From contig NZ_HE998570.1 in assembly GCF_000327285.1 (NCBI RefSeq), positions 231,387 through 295,386 of the forward strand: a DNA stretch of 64,000 bases, given 5' to 3'. Below, piece after piece: positions 8,272-17,176 of the stretch. The notes beneath the pieces are model-generated. The model ran no database searches and was not told where the DNA came from. It saw only the letters and a list, made by a program, of their open reading frames with translations. A program made the translations under genes and the position numbers. Origin of the DNA: Holdemania massiliensis AP2 (GTDB taxonomy: Bacteria; Bacillota_I; Bacilli_A; Erysipelotrichales; Erysipelotrichaceae). Numbering within the stretch: position 1 is the first letter of the stretch; each line of letters begins with the position of its first letter.

Positions 8272-9509
8272 AAACAACACAATGGGAATTACTGCAGAAA
8301 ATCGGCTTTGTCCGCGTCAGCGGCACCCAACAGGAAAAACAGGCGGCAGAGCTTTTGCGGGAAGCCGTAGAAGCTTGCGGGGAAAAGGCGCGTCTGGAAA
8401 TGTTTGAGGTTGCCGATCAGAGCATCGAAAAGGTCAGCTGTGCCACGGAGAAAACCAGCTACACGGTCACGGCTTACGGCGGCTGTGGGGAAACCGAAGA
8501 CAGCGGCATCACCGCACCGTTCTATTATATGGAATATCCCGGCGCCGTCAGTCAGCAACAGGCCAGCGGCAAGATCGTCCTGGTCAACGGCTATCTGAAT
8601 TATAAATTGTATAAGGCTTTAGTTGAAAGCGGCGCTGTCGGCTTTATTACCTACAATGGCGAAGCGCGGGACAGTGCGGAAACCACGGATATCGCCCATC
8701 GCGAACTGCGCGACAAACTGGCGGAATTAGGCCGTCTTCCGGGCGTCAACATGACGATTCAGGATGCGATGCGGCTGGTGCAGGAAAACCCGAAGATGAT
8801 CACGCTGGTGGTCCAACAGAAGCCGCTGAAGGCGGTTTCGCAGAACGTCATCGCTGAAATTCAGGGCTTAACCCGACCGGAAGAGGTCATCGTGCTGACC
8901 GCGCATTATGATTCCGTTGAATACAGCACCGGTGTGTATGACAACGGCGCAGGCAGCGTCATTTTGATGGAGCTGCTGCAACATTTCCACGATCATCAGC
9001 CTAACCGCACGCTGCGTTTTATCTGGTGCGGCAGTGAGGAACGGGGCTTATTGGGCTCCCATGCCTATGTGGATACGCATGAAGACGATCTCAAGGCGAT
9101 CCGTTTTAACGTGAATGTGGATGTGGCCGGTGCTGTTTTGGGGCATGACAGCGCCTGGTGCTTAGGCCCGATTGAACTGGAAGCGATGGTAAAAACCTAT
9201 GCGGCGCAGGCTGGGATTCAGCTCGAGGTAAAAAGCGAGGTTTATTCCAGCGATGAAGTCCCGTTCTCTGATCAGGGCATTCCTTCCGTCAGCTTCATGC
9301 GTTTCGGGGAAAGAGGCGCCAACTACATTCACAACCGGCATGACGTGCTGGATTATCTGAGTGCCGACAGTCTTGCAAAGACGACCCAAATTGTGCTGAA
9401 TTTCCTCAAGCAGCTCGATCAAAGCGTCGTGTTCCCGATTGAGCGGAAGATTCCGGAAGATCAGAAAAAGAAGATCGACGAATATTTGAATAAAACCGAG
9501 AAAAAATAA
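8268..9509 (+). CDS. M28 family zinc aminopeptidase
   Basis: A 413-residue member of peptidase family M28 with a PA-like insert around residues 80-190. The metal ligands of the family are visible: AHYDS (His near 212), YDNGAGS (Asp near 225), the catalytic pair in GSEERG (near 256), and NVDVAG and YIHNRHD farther on. No signal peptide is seen, so it is probably cytosolic and acts on imported peptides. It is coupled by a 4-base overlap to the GNAT gene and followed by a strong terminator. Confidence 0.93.
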   Translation: MKTTQWELLQKIGFVRVSGTQQEKQAAELLREAVEACGEKARLEMFEVADQSIEKVSCATEKTSYTVTAYGGCGETEDSGITAPFYYMEYPGAVSQQQASGKIVLVNGYLNYKLYKALVESGAVGFITYNGEARDSAETTDIAHRELRDKLAELGRLPGVNMTIQDAMRLVQENPKMITLVVQQKPLKAVSQNVIAEIQGLTRPEEVIVLTAHYDSVEYSTGVYDNGAGSVILMELLQHFHDHQPNRTLRFIWCGSEERGLLGSHAYVDTHEDDLKAIRFNVNVDVAGAVLGHDSAWCLGPIELEAMVKTYAAQAGIQLEVKSEVYSSDEVPFSDQGIPSVSFMRFGERGANYIHNRHDVLDYLSADSLAKTTQIVLNFLKQLDQSVVFPIERKIPEDQKKKIDEYLNKTEKK

Positions 9510-9517
9510 CAGGAAAG

Positions 9518-9563
9518 AAAGCGGCAGCGGCGTTAAAGGATGCGCAGAACTGCCGCTTTTTGT
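9518..9563 (+). terminator. Terminator after the M28 peptidase gene
   Basis: AAAGCGGCAG (9518-9527) pairs with CTGCCGCTTT (9550-9559), followed by further T residues. Confidence 0.85.
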
Positions 9564-10145
9564 ATTGTGAGTGCAGGGAACTTTTGATTTTGATTCATTT
9601 AGGTTACTCGTGAGTCCTGCAGAATGGTCTTGATCCTGTTTCCTGGGCATGAGATTATGGCAATTGCTGACACTCAATCCCATCTTTGACAGTTAGACAA
9701 AGTTAAGCCTCAGGAAACACCTTTAATAAAGGCATCCTGAAGCTTTTAGCTATTTAAAAAATGTAGTAATTTTAAGGCCGAGTTTTAATTGGACGAAGAA
9801 TTGATCGTAGTTGTGAAGTCTAATAATTTAAGTGTCGATATAAAATCTAAAAAGTAGATGAAGCTTATTTGTCAATTCCGTGCGCTGATTAGCCTTTGGT
9901 ACAATTTGCACTTTTGCGCCGACCTTGATATCGGGTCTGTTTTATTCTTCATAATACTGAAGCATAAAGCATGTTCTGATTACTTTAATTTTAATCGCTA
10001 CTCTCTTTAAGTCAAGATTTGCGCAGGAAAATTAAAGATATAGGATAGTAATAGCCATGATACTTGATATTTATGAGGCTGAGGTTCAATTCAAAAGTGT
10101 TTTTTTATTGTTGAAGTAGTCTAAGATATAAAAAAGACTTATTCT
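9564..10145. other. AT-rich gene-poor stretch with gene remnants
   Basis: About 580 bases, clearly more AT-rich than the flanks, with no intact gene. It contains an imperfect hairpin (CAGGA near 9711 to TCCTG near 9739) and one recognisable decayed coding fragment on the minus strand, listed separately. The rest shows stop codons in every frame. It looks like an eroded accessory patch. Confidence 0.6.
9860..9952 (-). pseudogene. Remnant of a YwbE-like (DUF2196) gene
   Basis: Read on the minus strand, the segment translates to RPDIKVGAKVQIVPKANQRT then LTNK. This closely resembles the N-terminal signature of the small YwbE family (R-x-DI-x-PG-x-x-V-x-IVLK-x-x-QRTG-x-LT). A stop and a frameshift lie upstream of it, the Gly after QRT is missing, and the conserved remainder (GIVKDILT and onward) is gone. 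So the fragment is non-functional. The match is recognised from memory of the family and has not been searched. Confidence 0.5.
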
Positions 10146-10709
10146 CTATTTGTTATAAATACAGCCCTTATCATCAGAATATGTTCTAAGATCATCTTTG
10201 GAAATTTCATGGGGTATAAAATACATAGTGTTTCCGTCCAGTCTTGTATAACCATCAATAGTTTTATCTGTTATTTCAGGCATAATAAAACAACCCTCGC
10301 CCTCACAACTTGTCAATTTAGTATAATCGAGTACTTCCCCATAGTAATAGAACAAATTCTCTTCTATTTCTTCAAATCTTCCATAATAATAATCTCCTCC
10401 AGTTTCACTATAACCAATTCTAAAAGTGCCGTCACTATAAAAAACAAGATAGAAACCAGACCCTAGTTTTTCTTCGGTAAGACCATAATACTCTAAAGAT
10501 GGACATGTGAATTTAGTCATTTCATTAGAAAAAATATTAATAGAATCATTACTTGATGAGCTATCTAAGGTAGAAATAGGAGTTGATATTAACTCTGGAT
10601 TGTTAGAGGTGGCAGGATCAGAATCCGGTACAGCAGATTTATCATTTGAATCACAGGCGCATAAAGCAAATAAAACAAAAACACAGATACAAAGAATTTT
10701 TCTATACAT
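10146..10709 (-). CDS. Orphan secreted lipoprotein, AT-rich
   Basis: A 187-residue protein with a signal sequence and lipobox ending at Cys19 (LCAC), then a Ser/Thr/Pro/Asn-rich linker to about residue 55. The C-terminal domain of about 130 residues is unrecognised; it is rich in Tyr/Gly (DYYYGRFEEIEENLFYYYGE) and Asp/Glu. The start at 10709 follows AGGAGG. Base composition is far more AT-rich than neighbouring genes, which suggests recent acquisition. No partner genes adjoin it. Function unknown. Confidence 0.7.
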   Translation of the reverse strand: MYRKILCICVFVLFALCACDSNDKSAVPDSDPATSNNPELISTPISTLDSSSSNDSINIFSNEMTKFTCPSLEYYGLTEEKLGSGFYLVFYSDGTFRIGYSETGGDYYYGRFEEIEENLFYYYGEVLDYTKLTSCEGEGCFIMPEITDKTIDGYTRLDGNTMYFIPHEISKDDLRTYSDDKGCIYNK

Positions 10710-10879
10710 TGTTTTGCCTCCTAACATAACTATATCATTTGATTAAAATCTATAGAAATTTTTTTAGTCTTTCTTTGATATTTCATTATAATATCCTTGC
10801 TAGTGTGACATAAGATTCCAGCAATCGCTGACGCTGTAAGAAAGAAGTATGATAAAATAAGAACAGAAAAAGGGGAAGT

Positions 10880-12601
10880 ATGATGAAGTTCAGCATCCGG
10901 CATAAAATTATATTCTTCTTTTCGCTGGCCAGCCTGCTGGTCTTTTCCGCGTTGGGCGCGTATATCGGCTTTTCTGTCCGTCCCCGGACGATGACACAGA
11001 CCCGGTTTGCGATCAGTCAGATGGTTGAATCCAAAGCCAATGAGGTCAGCATGTGGGTGAAGCGCATGGCTGTGGAATACCGCACGATCGCGGCGATTCC
11101 CGCTTTCAGTTCGATGGACGTGCGGGAAATTACGCCGCTGATCGACCGTTTTACCGAGCTGTATAAAAAGAACGGAGAAACGATGGAAACCTTCTCCTAC
11201 ATCGGAAAAAATGGGTTCTGCTGGATTAATTCCAGCGCTGTGGAGAACCTGATGGATCACAACGATTATCAGCTGGCTTATCAGGATGACCGCGAATTTA
11301 TTCTCTCCCTGCCGGTTGTCAATCCGGAGCATCGGCAGGTGATGCTTTTCTACTACCCGGTTCTGGGCGGGACCGGCATCAAAGAAGCGCTGCTCTGCGC
11401 AGCGATTCCGACGGTGCGGTTAAAGGAAATTGTCAATCCCGTTCAGATTTATGAAGGCCGCAGCTGGGTCATGACCCGGAATAAGGATCTGATCACGACG
11501 GATGAGGAATACTTTGTGGAAAACGTCCTCTCCCGCCCTGCTTTGGATCAGCTGGATATGCAGGCCATTATCAGTTCCGATCAATTCCGCGTGCGCGATG
11601 CACGGGGGCAGTGGGCAACGCTGTTTGTGTCGCCGGTGACGGAATACGACGACTGGGTATTCTGTACGCTGGTGCAGGATTCCGTGATCGGCCGTTCGAC
11701 CAACCAGATCCTGATCGGCGTTCTGATTTTGTTCTGCGTTTTGCTTGTGATCAACATCGTCATGGGCGCTTCGCTGGTGCAGTGGGTGCTTAAGCCGATC
11801 CGGGCGCTGCAGGGACAGATGAAGCGGGTGGAGGAAGGAACGCTGGACGCCTATTATACGCTGCCGGGAACGCGCGATGAAATTGATTCGCTGGGCCGTT
11901 CCTACAATGCGATGCTCGATGAAATCATTTCGCTGATCGACCGGATTTATGAGGAACAGGCGGAAAAACGTCAGGCTGAGTTGAAAGTGCTGCAGGCTCA
12001 GATCAAGCCGCATTTCCTTTACAATACGCTGGACAACCTCAAATGGATGGCTAAAGCGCAGGGGGCGGATGAAGTCGCCAAAGCGATTACATCGCTGTCA
12101 ACCTACTTTCGGATCTTTTTGAGCAACGGTCAGGAAAAGATTACGCTGGCGCAGGAATTTAAGCATACGGAAGCCTATCTGACGATGCAGAAAATCCGTT
12201 ACGGTCAGAAACTAAATTATACATTGGAGCTGGATGAGGCGGCGCGCGATCTGCCGATGCTGAAAATCCTGATTCAGCCGTTGGTTGAAAATGCGATTAA
12301 CCATGGCTTAAAACCGAAGGAAAACGGCGGAACAATTCGTGTCAGCGCCAGCTTGCTGGACGATACGCTGCAGATTCAGGTGACGGATGATGGCGTGGGC
12401 ATGGATGAAGGGACGCTGCAGACACTGCGTCAGGCGCTGCAGAATCAACAGATGGAAGGTCACTATGGATTACAGAATGTGCTGCGCCGCTGTCGGATTG
12501 AATATGGCGAAAAGGCCCAGCTGAACATCGAGAGCACATTGGGGCAGGGTACCTGCATCACGCTCATTCTGCCTATCGATAAAAAGGAGGAATCGGTATG
12601 A
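10880..12601 (+). CDS. YesM-type membrane sensor histidine kinase
   Basis: A 573-residue class II sensor kinase. TM1 lies near residues 10-30, an extracellular sensing domain of about 240 residues follows (Cache-like by position, not confirmed), then TM2 near 277-300, HAMP, and His_kinase (PF06580) with the phosphoacceptor His378 in QIKPHFLYNT. The ATPase domain has the N-box LVENAINHGLK and the G-box VTDDGVGMD. The last 4 bases overlap the response regulator gene (ATGA). The downstream secreted flavoprotein is likely the regulated output, so the ligand may be its electron acceptor. That is an inference. Confidence 0.93.
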   Translation: MMKFSIRHKIIFFFSLASLLVFSALGAYIGFSVRPRTMTQTRFAISQMVESKANEVSMWVKRMAVEYRTIAAIPAFSSMDVREITPLIDRFTELYKKNGETMETFSYIGKNGFCWINSSAVENLMDHNDYQLAYQDDREFILSLPVVNPEHRQVMLFYYPVLGGTGIKEALLCAAIPTVRLKEIVNPVQIYEGRSWVMTRNKDLITTDEEYFVENVLSRPALDQLDMQAIISSDQFRVRDARGQWATLFVSPVTEYDDWVFCTLVQDSVIGRSTNQILIGVLILFCVLLVINIVMGASLVQWVLKPIRALQGQMKRVEEGTLDAYYTLPGTRDEIDSLGRSYNAMLDEIISLIDRIYEEQAEKRQAELKVLQAQIKPHFLYNTLDNLKWMAKAQGADEVAKAITSLSTYFRIFLSNGQEKITLAQEFKHTEAYLTMQKIRYGQKLNYTLELDEAARDLPMLKILIQPLVENAINHGLKPKENGGTIRVSASLLDDTLQIQVTDDGVGMDEGTLQTLRQALQNQQMEGHYGLQNVLRRCRIEYGEKAQLNIESTLGQGTCITLILPIDKKEESV

Positions 12602-13350
12602 TCCGCGCTTTAGTCGGCGATGATGAAGAAAATATCCGCAATGGTTTAATTCGCCAGATCGAATCGCTGAATCTGGGAATTCAGGTCGTCGCGGCGGCGG
12701 AAAACGGCCGTCAGGTCATGGACTGCTATGAAAAAATGACGCCGGATCTGTTGGTGCTGGATATCAACATGCCGCTGATGAACGGGCTGGAATGCATCGA
12801 GCAGATCCGCGCTCAGGATCAGGACTGCGTGATTCTGATCCTGTCCGGCTATGATTCTTTCAGTTATGCCCAGAAAGCGATCCAGCATCATGTGGACTTC
12901 TATTTGTTGAAGCCGGTGGAGGATGAGGAATTGGAAGACGCGCTGCGTCAGTCGGCGCAGCGATTTCAAAGCCGCATGGAACAGCGCAAGCTGCTTCGCC
13001 TAGTGAAGGAAAAAGAACCTGAACCCGCTTCGCTGATCCGCTATTTATATGAACATTTTACCGATCCGGATCTCAATGCCGAAAAGCTGCAGGAACAGTT
13101 TTCAATCAGTCATTCAACCTTGTTCAAGCTGGTGAAAACGGCTACCGGAAAAACGCTGGTGGAACTGATCACGGATTTGCGGATGGATCTGGCGCAGCGG
13201 CTGCTGAGGCAGAAAGAGCTGCCGGTGAAGGAAGTTGCCGGACGGTGCGGTTACAGCGATCAGTTCTATTTCTCGCGGATCTTTAAGAAACAAACCGGTC
13301 TTTCCCCCAAGGAATACCGCAATGCCGCTGATCAGGGAGAAGGACGATGA
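12598..13350 (+). CDS. YesN-type response regulator (REC plus AraC HTH)
   Basis: A 250-residue response regulator. The receiver domain has the acidic pocket D8-D9-E10 and phosphoacceptor Asp55 in LDINMPLMNG, with the conserved Lys in LKPVEDEE. A C-terminal AraC-type HTH covers about 148-245 and ends AGRCGYSDQFYFSRIFKK then GLSPKEYR. The position usually held by Val before the DDE is Gly7, a mild deviation. It overlaps both the kinase and the flavoprotein genes by 4 bases, which ties the three into one operon. Confidence 0.95.
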   Translation: MIRALVGDDEENIRNGLIRQIESLNLGIQVVAAAENGRQVMDCYEKMTPDLLVLDINMPLMNGLECIEQIRAQDQDCVILILSGYDSFSYAQKAIQHHVDFYLLKPVEDEELEDALRQSAQRFQSRMEQRKLLRLVKEKEPEPASLIRYLYEHFTDPDLNAEKLQEQFSISHSTLFKLVKTATGKTLVELITDLRMDLAQRLLRQKELPVKEVAGRCGYSDQFYFSRIFKKQTGLSPKEYRNAADQGEGR

Positions 13351-15122
13351 AGCGGGGGTGGAGGATCCTGGTTCTCTGTCTGGTTCTTTCCGGCTGCGCG
13401 CCTTCTGCCCGTGTGGTGAAAGAAGTCGATGATCAAGGCCGGATCAGCGGAACTTTTACGGGAACCGGCCAGGGCAAGCAGGGAGAAATTCAGGTGGATG
13501 TGATGATCGACCGCAATCAAATTCAGCACATTGAGATCCTTTCGCATAATGAAATTCCCGGTTTTGATACAGCGATGGTGCAGATGAGCGATGAGATCTT
13601 GTCCAAGAACTCCCTGCAGGTGGAGCCGGTCAGCGGCGCGACGTATACCTCTCAGGGTTTTTTGCAGGCGGTTCACAACGCGCTGGATCAGGCTGGGCTC
13701 AGCGAGCAGCAGCTGGGCTGGAGCGATGAGGAAAAAAACGAACAGGCAACGGAATGCGACGTACTGATTGTCGGCGGCGGCGGCGCCGGGTTTGCCGCGG
13801 CGATCGAGGCGCTTTCGCAAAGTGAGGACGAAGTTCTGATCGTGGAAAAAATGTCCTTCGGCGGCGGCAATACGCGGATGTCCGGAGGTGAATTTGCCGC
13901 TCCGCTAAACTGGGTGCAGCGGCAGGAGGGAATCGACAAGGACAGTCCGGATTTGTTTTATGATGATTTAATGAAGGGCGGCAAGCAATTAGGCAATCCC
14001 GAATTGGTGCGGATTTTAGCGCAGAACGCGCTGCCCAACGCGCAGTGGCTGCGGGATTTTGTCGGGGTCCAATATCGCGATTACCAATCCTGGTACGGCG
14101 GCCATACCGTGGCAAGAACACTGTGGCCGATCGGCGATGGCCCGCAATATGTGGATACCTTGATCAAAAAAGCAGAATCTCTGGGCGTGCAGGTTGAATA
14201 CAACACCCGTGCCGAACGCTTTCTGCAGGATGAAAGCGGCCGGGTAATCGGCATTGAAGCCACCCGCGGCGGACGCCCGCTGCGTTTCTATGCCCGCAAA
14301 GGCGTGATCTTAACGACCGGCGGATTCGGCGCCAACGTAGAAATGCGGATGCAGTATGATACGCATTGGAACAAGCTGGATGAGAAGATCCCGACAACCA
14401 ATTCCCCGGCAATCACCGGCGACGGTTTGCGGATGGCCCAAGCGATTGGCGCTCAACTGATCGGGATGGAATATATCCAGCTCTATCCGGTCAACAATCC
14501 GGCGACCGGCAACTATTACTTTCTCGACTATGCGCGCCTGACAGCCAACGCTTTATTGGTGAACAAGGAAGGCCGGCGGTTTGTCGATGAGAAGGAAACC
14601 CGGGATAATTTGTCGGAAGCTGCGCTGAATCAAACCGGAGCGATGATCTACGAGCTGATCGAACAATCCGTCGTTGATGAAATGCAGCTGGATGAAACGA
14701 TTGAAGCGGAGGTTCAGCGCTGTTATGATCAGGGAGTTCTGGCGATGGGAACGCTGCAGGAATGCGCCGCGTTTTTCGATATTCCCCCAGCCGGACTGGA
14801 AGCGGCGGTGAATCGTTATAATCAATATGCCGCGAAAGGATCAGATCCGGATTTCGGCCGCAAGGACCAGCTGCAGCCGTTAGGTGAAGGCCCATATATG
14901 ATGTTTTCCGCAGTGGTTTCCGTTCATCATACGATGGGCGGAGTTCAGATTGACACGGAGGCCCGTGTCCTCGACTCACAGGGTGAGCCGATCCCCGGCC
15001 TGTATGCGGCAGGAGAAGTGACCGGCGGGATTCACGGTGCGAACCGTCTGGGTTCCTGTTCGATCCCCGATACTGTGACCTTCGGCCGGATTGCCGCGCG
15101 CAGCGCTCTGGCGATGAAATAG
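13347..15122 (+). CDS. Secreted FMN/FAD flavoprotein reductase (flavocytochrome c / fumarate-reductase family) lipoprotein
   Basis: A 591-residue surface reductase. Lipobox Cys17 is followed by an FMN-binding domain (about 36-112) with the flavinylation motif EPVSGAT (Thr99). The FAD_binding_2 catalytic domain follows from about 137 (DVLIVGGGGAGFAAA) to the end, with VHHTMGG and GLYAAGEVTGG near the C-terminus. Related enzymes reduce fumarate, urocanate, methacrylate or cinnamate-type acceptors outside the membrane; the substrate here is not readable. Covalent FMN loading needs an ApbE transferase, which is not in this window. It overlaps the response regulator, suggesting acceptor-responsive control. 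Confidence 0.92.
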   Translation: MKRGWRILVLCLVLSGCAPSARVVKEVDDQGRISGTFTGTGQGKQGEIQVDVMIDRNQIQHIEILSHNEIPGFDTAMVQMSDEILSKNSLQVEPVSGATYTSQGFLQAVHNALDQAGLSEQQLGWSDEEKNEQATECDVLIVGGGGAGFAAAIEALSQSEDEVLIVEKMSFGGGNTRMSGGEFAAPLNWVQRQEGIDKDSPDLFYDDLMKGGKQLGNPELVRILAQNALPNAQWLRDFVGVQYRDYQSWYGGHTVARTLWPIGDGPQYVDTLIKKAESLGVQVEYNTRAERFLQDESGRVIGIEATRGGRPLRFYARKGVILTTGGFGANVEMRMQYDTHWNKLDEKIPTTNSPAITGDGLRMAQAIGAQLIGMEYIQLYPVNNPATGNYYFLDYARLTANALLVNKEGRRFVDEKETRDNLSEAALNQTGAMIYELIEQSVVDEMQLDETIEAEVQRCYDQGVLAMGTLQECAAFFDIPPAGLEAAVNRYNQYAAKGSDPDFGRKDQLQPLGEGPYMMFSAVVSVHHTMGGVQIDTEARVLDSQGEPIPGLYAAGEVTGGIHGANRLGSCSIPDTVTFGRIAARSALAMK

Positions 15123-15132
15123 ATCGTCGCCG

Positions 15133-15162
15133 TTGAAAAAGAACCCGGACTTCCGTTACAAT
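15133..15162 (+). promoter_or_regulatory. Sigma-A promoter of the ArsC/yaaA/EamA operon
   Basis: TTGAAA (15133-15138), an 18-bp spacer, then TACAAT (15157-15162), about 33 bases before the first start codon. Confidence 0.6.
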
Positions 15163-15194
15163 AAAGACATTGAATTGAAATCAGGAGGAAAATC

Positions 15195-15542
15195 ATGTTA
15201 TTACTTTGTTATCCGAAGTGCAGTACATGCATGAAAGCAAAAAAACATTTGAATCAGCTGGGTGTGGTGTTTGATGAGCGCGATATTTCCCGGGAAAATC
15301 CGACGGCCGCGGAGCTGAAGCAGTGGATCGTCCGCAGCGGCCTTCCGGTTAAGAAATTCTTTAATACGTCCGGCAAGCTGTATCAGTCGCTGCAGCTGAA
15401 AGACCGACTTTTGCAGATGAGTGAAGCGGACATGATCGAGCTGTTGGCGAGCGACGGCATGCTTGTCAAACGTCCGCTGTTGATTGATCAGGATCGGGTG
15501 CTGGTCGGCTATCGGGCCGAGGCGTACGAACAGCTCGTATGA
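15195..15542 (+). CDS. ArsC/Spx-family thioredoxin-fold protein
   Basis: A 115-residue ArsC/Spx/YffB family protein. The N-terminal active-site loop is YPKCSTCMKA, with a CxxC at residues 9-12. FDERDISRENPTAAEL and VKRPLLIDQDRVLVGY are family blocks. It is probably a glutaredoxin-like reductase or Spx-like regulator and not necessarily an arsenate reductase, since no ars genes lie nearby. It overlaps yaaA by 4 bases. The company of yaaA favours a role in oxidative stress. Confidence 0.88.
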   Translation: MLLLCYPKCSTCMKAKKHLNQLGVVFDERDISRENPTAAELKQWIVRSGLPVKKFFNTSGKLYQSLQLKDRLLQMSEADMIELLASDGMLVKRPLLIDQDRVLVGYRAEAYEQLV

Positions 15543-16246
15543 AGATCCTGTTATCTCCTGCAAAAACGTTCCGCAAAGAAGCGCTGAGCAGCGTCCCTTC
15601 CATCCAAGCGCCGCGGTTTCCAGAAATGACAGAACAGCTTCATGAGGAATTGAAAAAGCTGACGGCGGCGCAGTGGCAGAAACAATTCAAACTGTCCGAG
15701 AAGGCGGCGCGGGAAAACGCCGCGCGTATGAATTCAGCGCAGCCGCTCACCGCCGCGCTGGCGGCTTTTCATGGAGAGGCGTTCCGCAGCTTTCATGCTG
15801 AAACGCTGAAAGCGGAAGACTGGCGGTATTGCGAGGAACATCTGCGGATTTTATCGGCTTACTATGGGCTGCTTCGGCCGCTCGACGCGATTGTGCCCTA
15901 TCGTTTAGACCCGGGGGATAAAATCGGAGGTTTGCTTCCATTAAACTTGTGGAAGCCGATCCTGACGCGGGCGCTGGCTGAAGAAGAGGTGCTGATCTTG
16001 GCTTCGCAGGAATACGCCCGGATGGTTGAAGCGGCGGATGCGGTTTTCGTGCAGTTTATGAAGAACGGCCGGAAAGCACCGTCGATGGAGGCTAAAAAGC
16101 TGCGCGGAACGATGGCGCGGCAGATTGTCGATCTCAAGCTGGAGCAGCGGAATGCAGTTCGTCAGCTCCAGGTTGGAAACTATCGGTATAACCCAGAACA
16201 ATCCCAAGCGAAGCTCTGGGTGTTTGAGGAAGGGGAACAAGAATGA
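15539..16246 (+). CDS. yaaA: YaaA, peroxide stress response protein
   Basis: A 235-residue UPF0246/YaaA protein. In E. coli, YaaA limits intracellular free iron and DNA damage during peroxide stress. The N-terminal signature MKILLSPAKTF is present, along with AYYGLLRPLDAIVPYRLD in the middle and a C-terminal YNPEQS-type segment. Length is slightly below the usual 250 or so. It overlaps the genes on both sides by 4 bases, so it is the middle gene of a tightly coupled operon. Confidence 0.92.
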   Translation: MKILLSPAKTFRKEALSSVPSIQAPRFPEMTEQLHEELKKLTAAQWQKQFKLSEKAARENAARMNSAQPLTAALAAFHGEAFRSFHAETLKAEDWRYCEEHLRILSAYYGLLRPLDAIVPYRLDPGDKIGGLLPLNLWKPILTRALAEEEVLILASQEYARMVEAADAVFVQFMKNGRKAPSMEAKKLRGTMARQIVDLKLEQRNAVRQLQVGNYRYNPEQSQAKLWVFEEGEQE

Positions 16247-17097
16247 AAAACAAAGGGGTTCAGTTTATTCTGTTATCCGCATTTTTCTTTGCGGTCATGA
16301 ATTTGTTCGTGAAATTATCCGGCGATCTGCCGTCCATTCAGAAAAGCTTCTTCCGCAATTTGGTCGCGGCCGGCGTCGCGGCGGTTATTCTGATCCGCGG
16401 CGGCCAGGGATTCCGCTTTCAGAAAAAGAATCTGCCGCTATTGATCCTGCGCTCAACGCTGGGTACGATTGGCATTCTGTGCAATTTCTACGCCGTTGAT
16501 CATCTGGTAATGTCCGACGCCTCGATGTTAAGCAAGCTTTCACCGTTTTTCGTCATTATTTTTTCGGCTGTTTTTCTCAAAGAAAAAGCCGATCCGGTGC
16601 AGAAGCTCAGCGTTGTTGCGGCCTTTGTCGGCAGTCTGTTCATCATCAAACCGGGGCTGCGGATCGATCAGATCGTTCCGTCTTTGATTGGCTTTGCCGG
16701 AGCGATGGCTGCCGGCAGTGCCTATACCTGTGTGCGGGGGCTGAGTCAGCGTGGGGAACGCGGCCCGCTGATCGTGTTTTTCTTTTCCGCTTTTTCCTGT
16801 CTGGCAACCCTGCCGTATTTGATGTTCAGCTTCGCACCGATGACGGGATTTCAGCTGGGATCGTTATTATTAGCGGGTGTTGCGGCAGCCTGCGCGCAGT
16901 TCAGCGTGACGGCGGCTTACAGCTATGCGCCGGCGAAGGAAATTTCCGTCTTTGATTATTCTCAGGTTGTATTTTCAGCTTTGCTGGGCTGGATTGTATT
17001 TGGTCAGATTCCCGATACCCTGTCATTTGTCGGCTACGCGGTGATCATTGCGGTCGCCGTGATGCTTTATCGGCATAATCGGAAGGTATCCAGCTGA
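16243..17097 (+). CDS. EamA-domain DMT-family transporter
   Basis: A 284-residue inner-membrane protein with two EamA repeats and ten predicted transmembrane helices. The helices are visible as regular hydrophobic stretches from GVQFILLSAFFFAVMNLFV to AVIIAVAVMLY. Family members export amino acids, nucleobases or other metabolites; specificity is unknown. It is the last gene of the operon, overlapping yaaA by 4 bases. Confidence 0.9.
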   Translation: MKNKGVQFILLSAFFFAVMNLFVKLSGDLPSIQKSFFRNLVAAGVAAVILIRGGQGFRFQKKNLPLLILRSTLGTIGILCNFYAVDHLVMSDASMLSKLSPFFVIIFSAVFLKEKADPVQKLSVVAAFVGSLFIIKPGLRIDQIVPSLIGFAGAMAAGSAYTCVRGLSQRGERGPLIVFFFSAFSCLATLPYLMFSFAPMTGFQLGSLLLAGVAAACAQFSVTAAYSYAPAKEISVFDYSQVVFSALLGWIVFGQIPDTLSFVGYAVIIAVAVMLYRHNRKVSS

Positions 17098-17119
17098 ACT
17101 TCGATAATTCAACATTTGA

Positions 17120-17160
17120 GAATAAAAAAAGAACGGAAATCCGAAAAATCAGATTCCGTC
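17120..17160 (-). terminator. Terminator of the locus regulator gene (minus strand)
   Basis: An imperfect inverted repeat (ACGGAA near 17133, TTCCGT near 17155) is followed on the minus strand by CTTTTTTTA. This fits termination of the gene ending at 17177. Confidence 0.55.
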
Positions 17161-17176
17161 ACGATGATTTCAGTTC

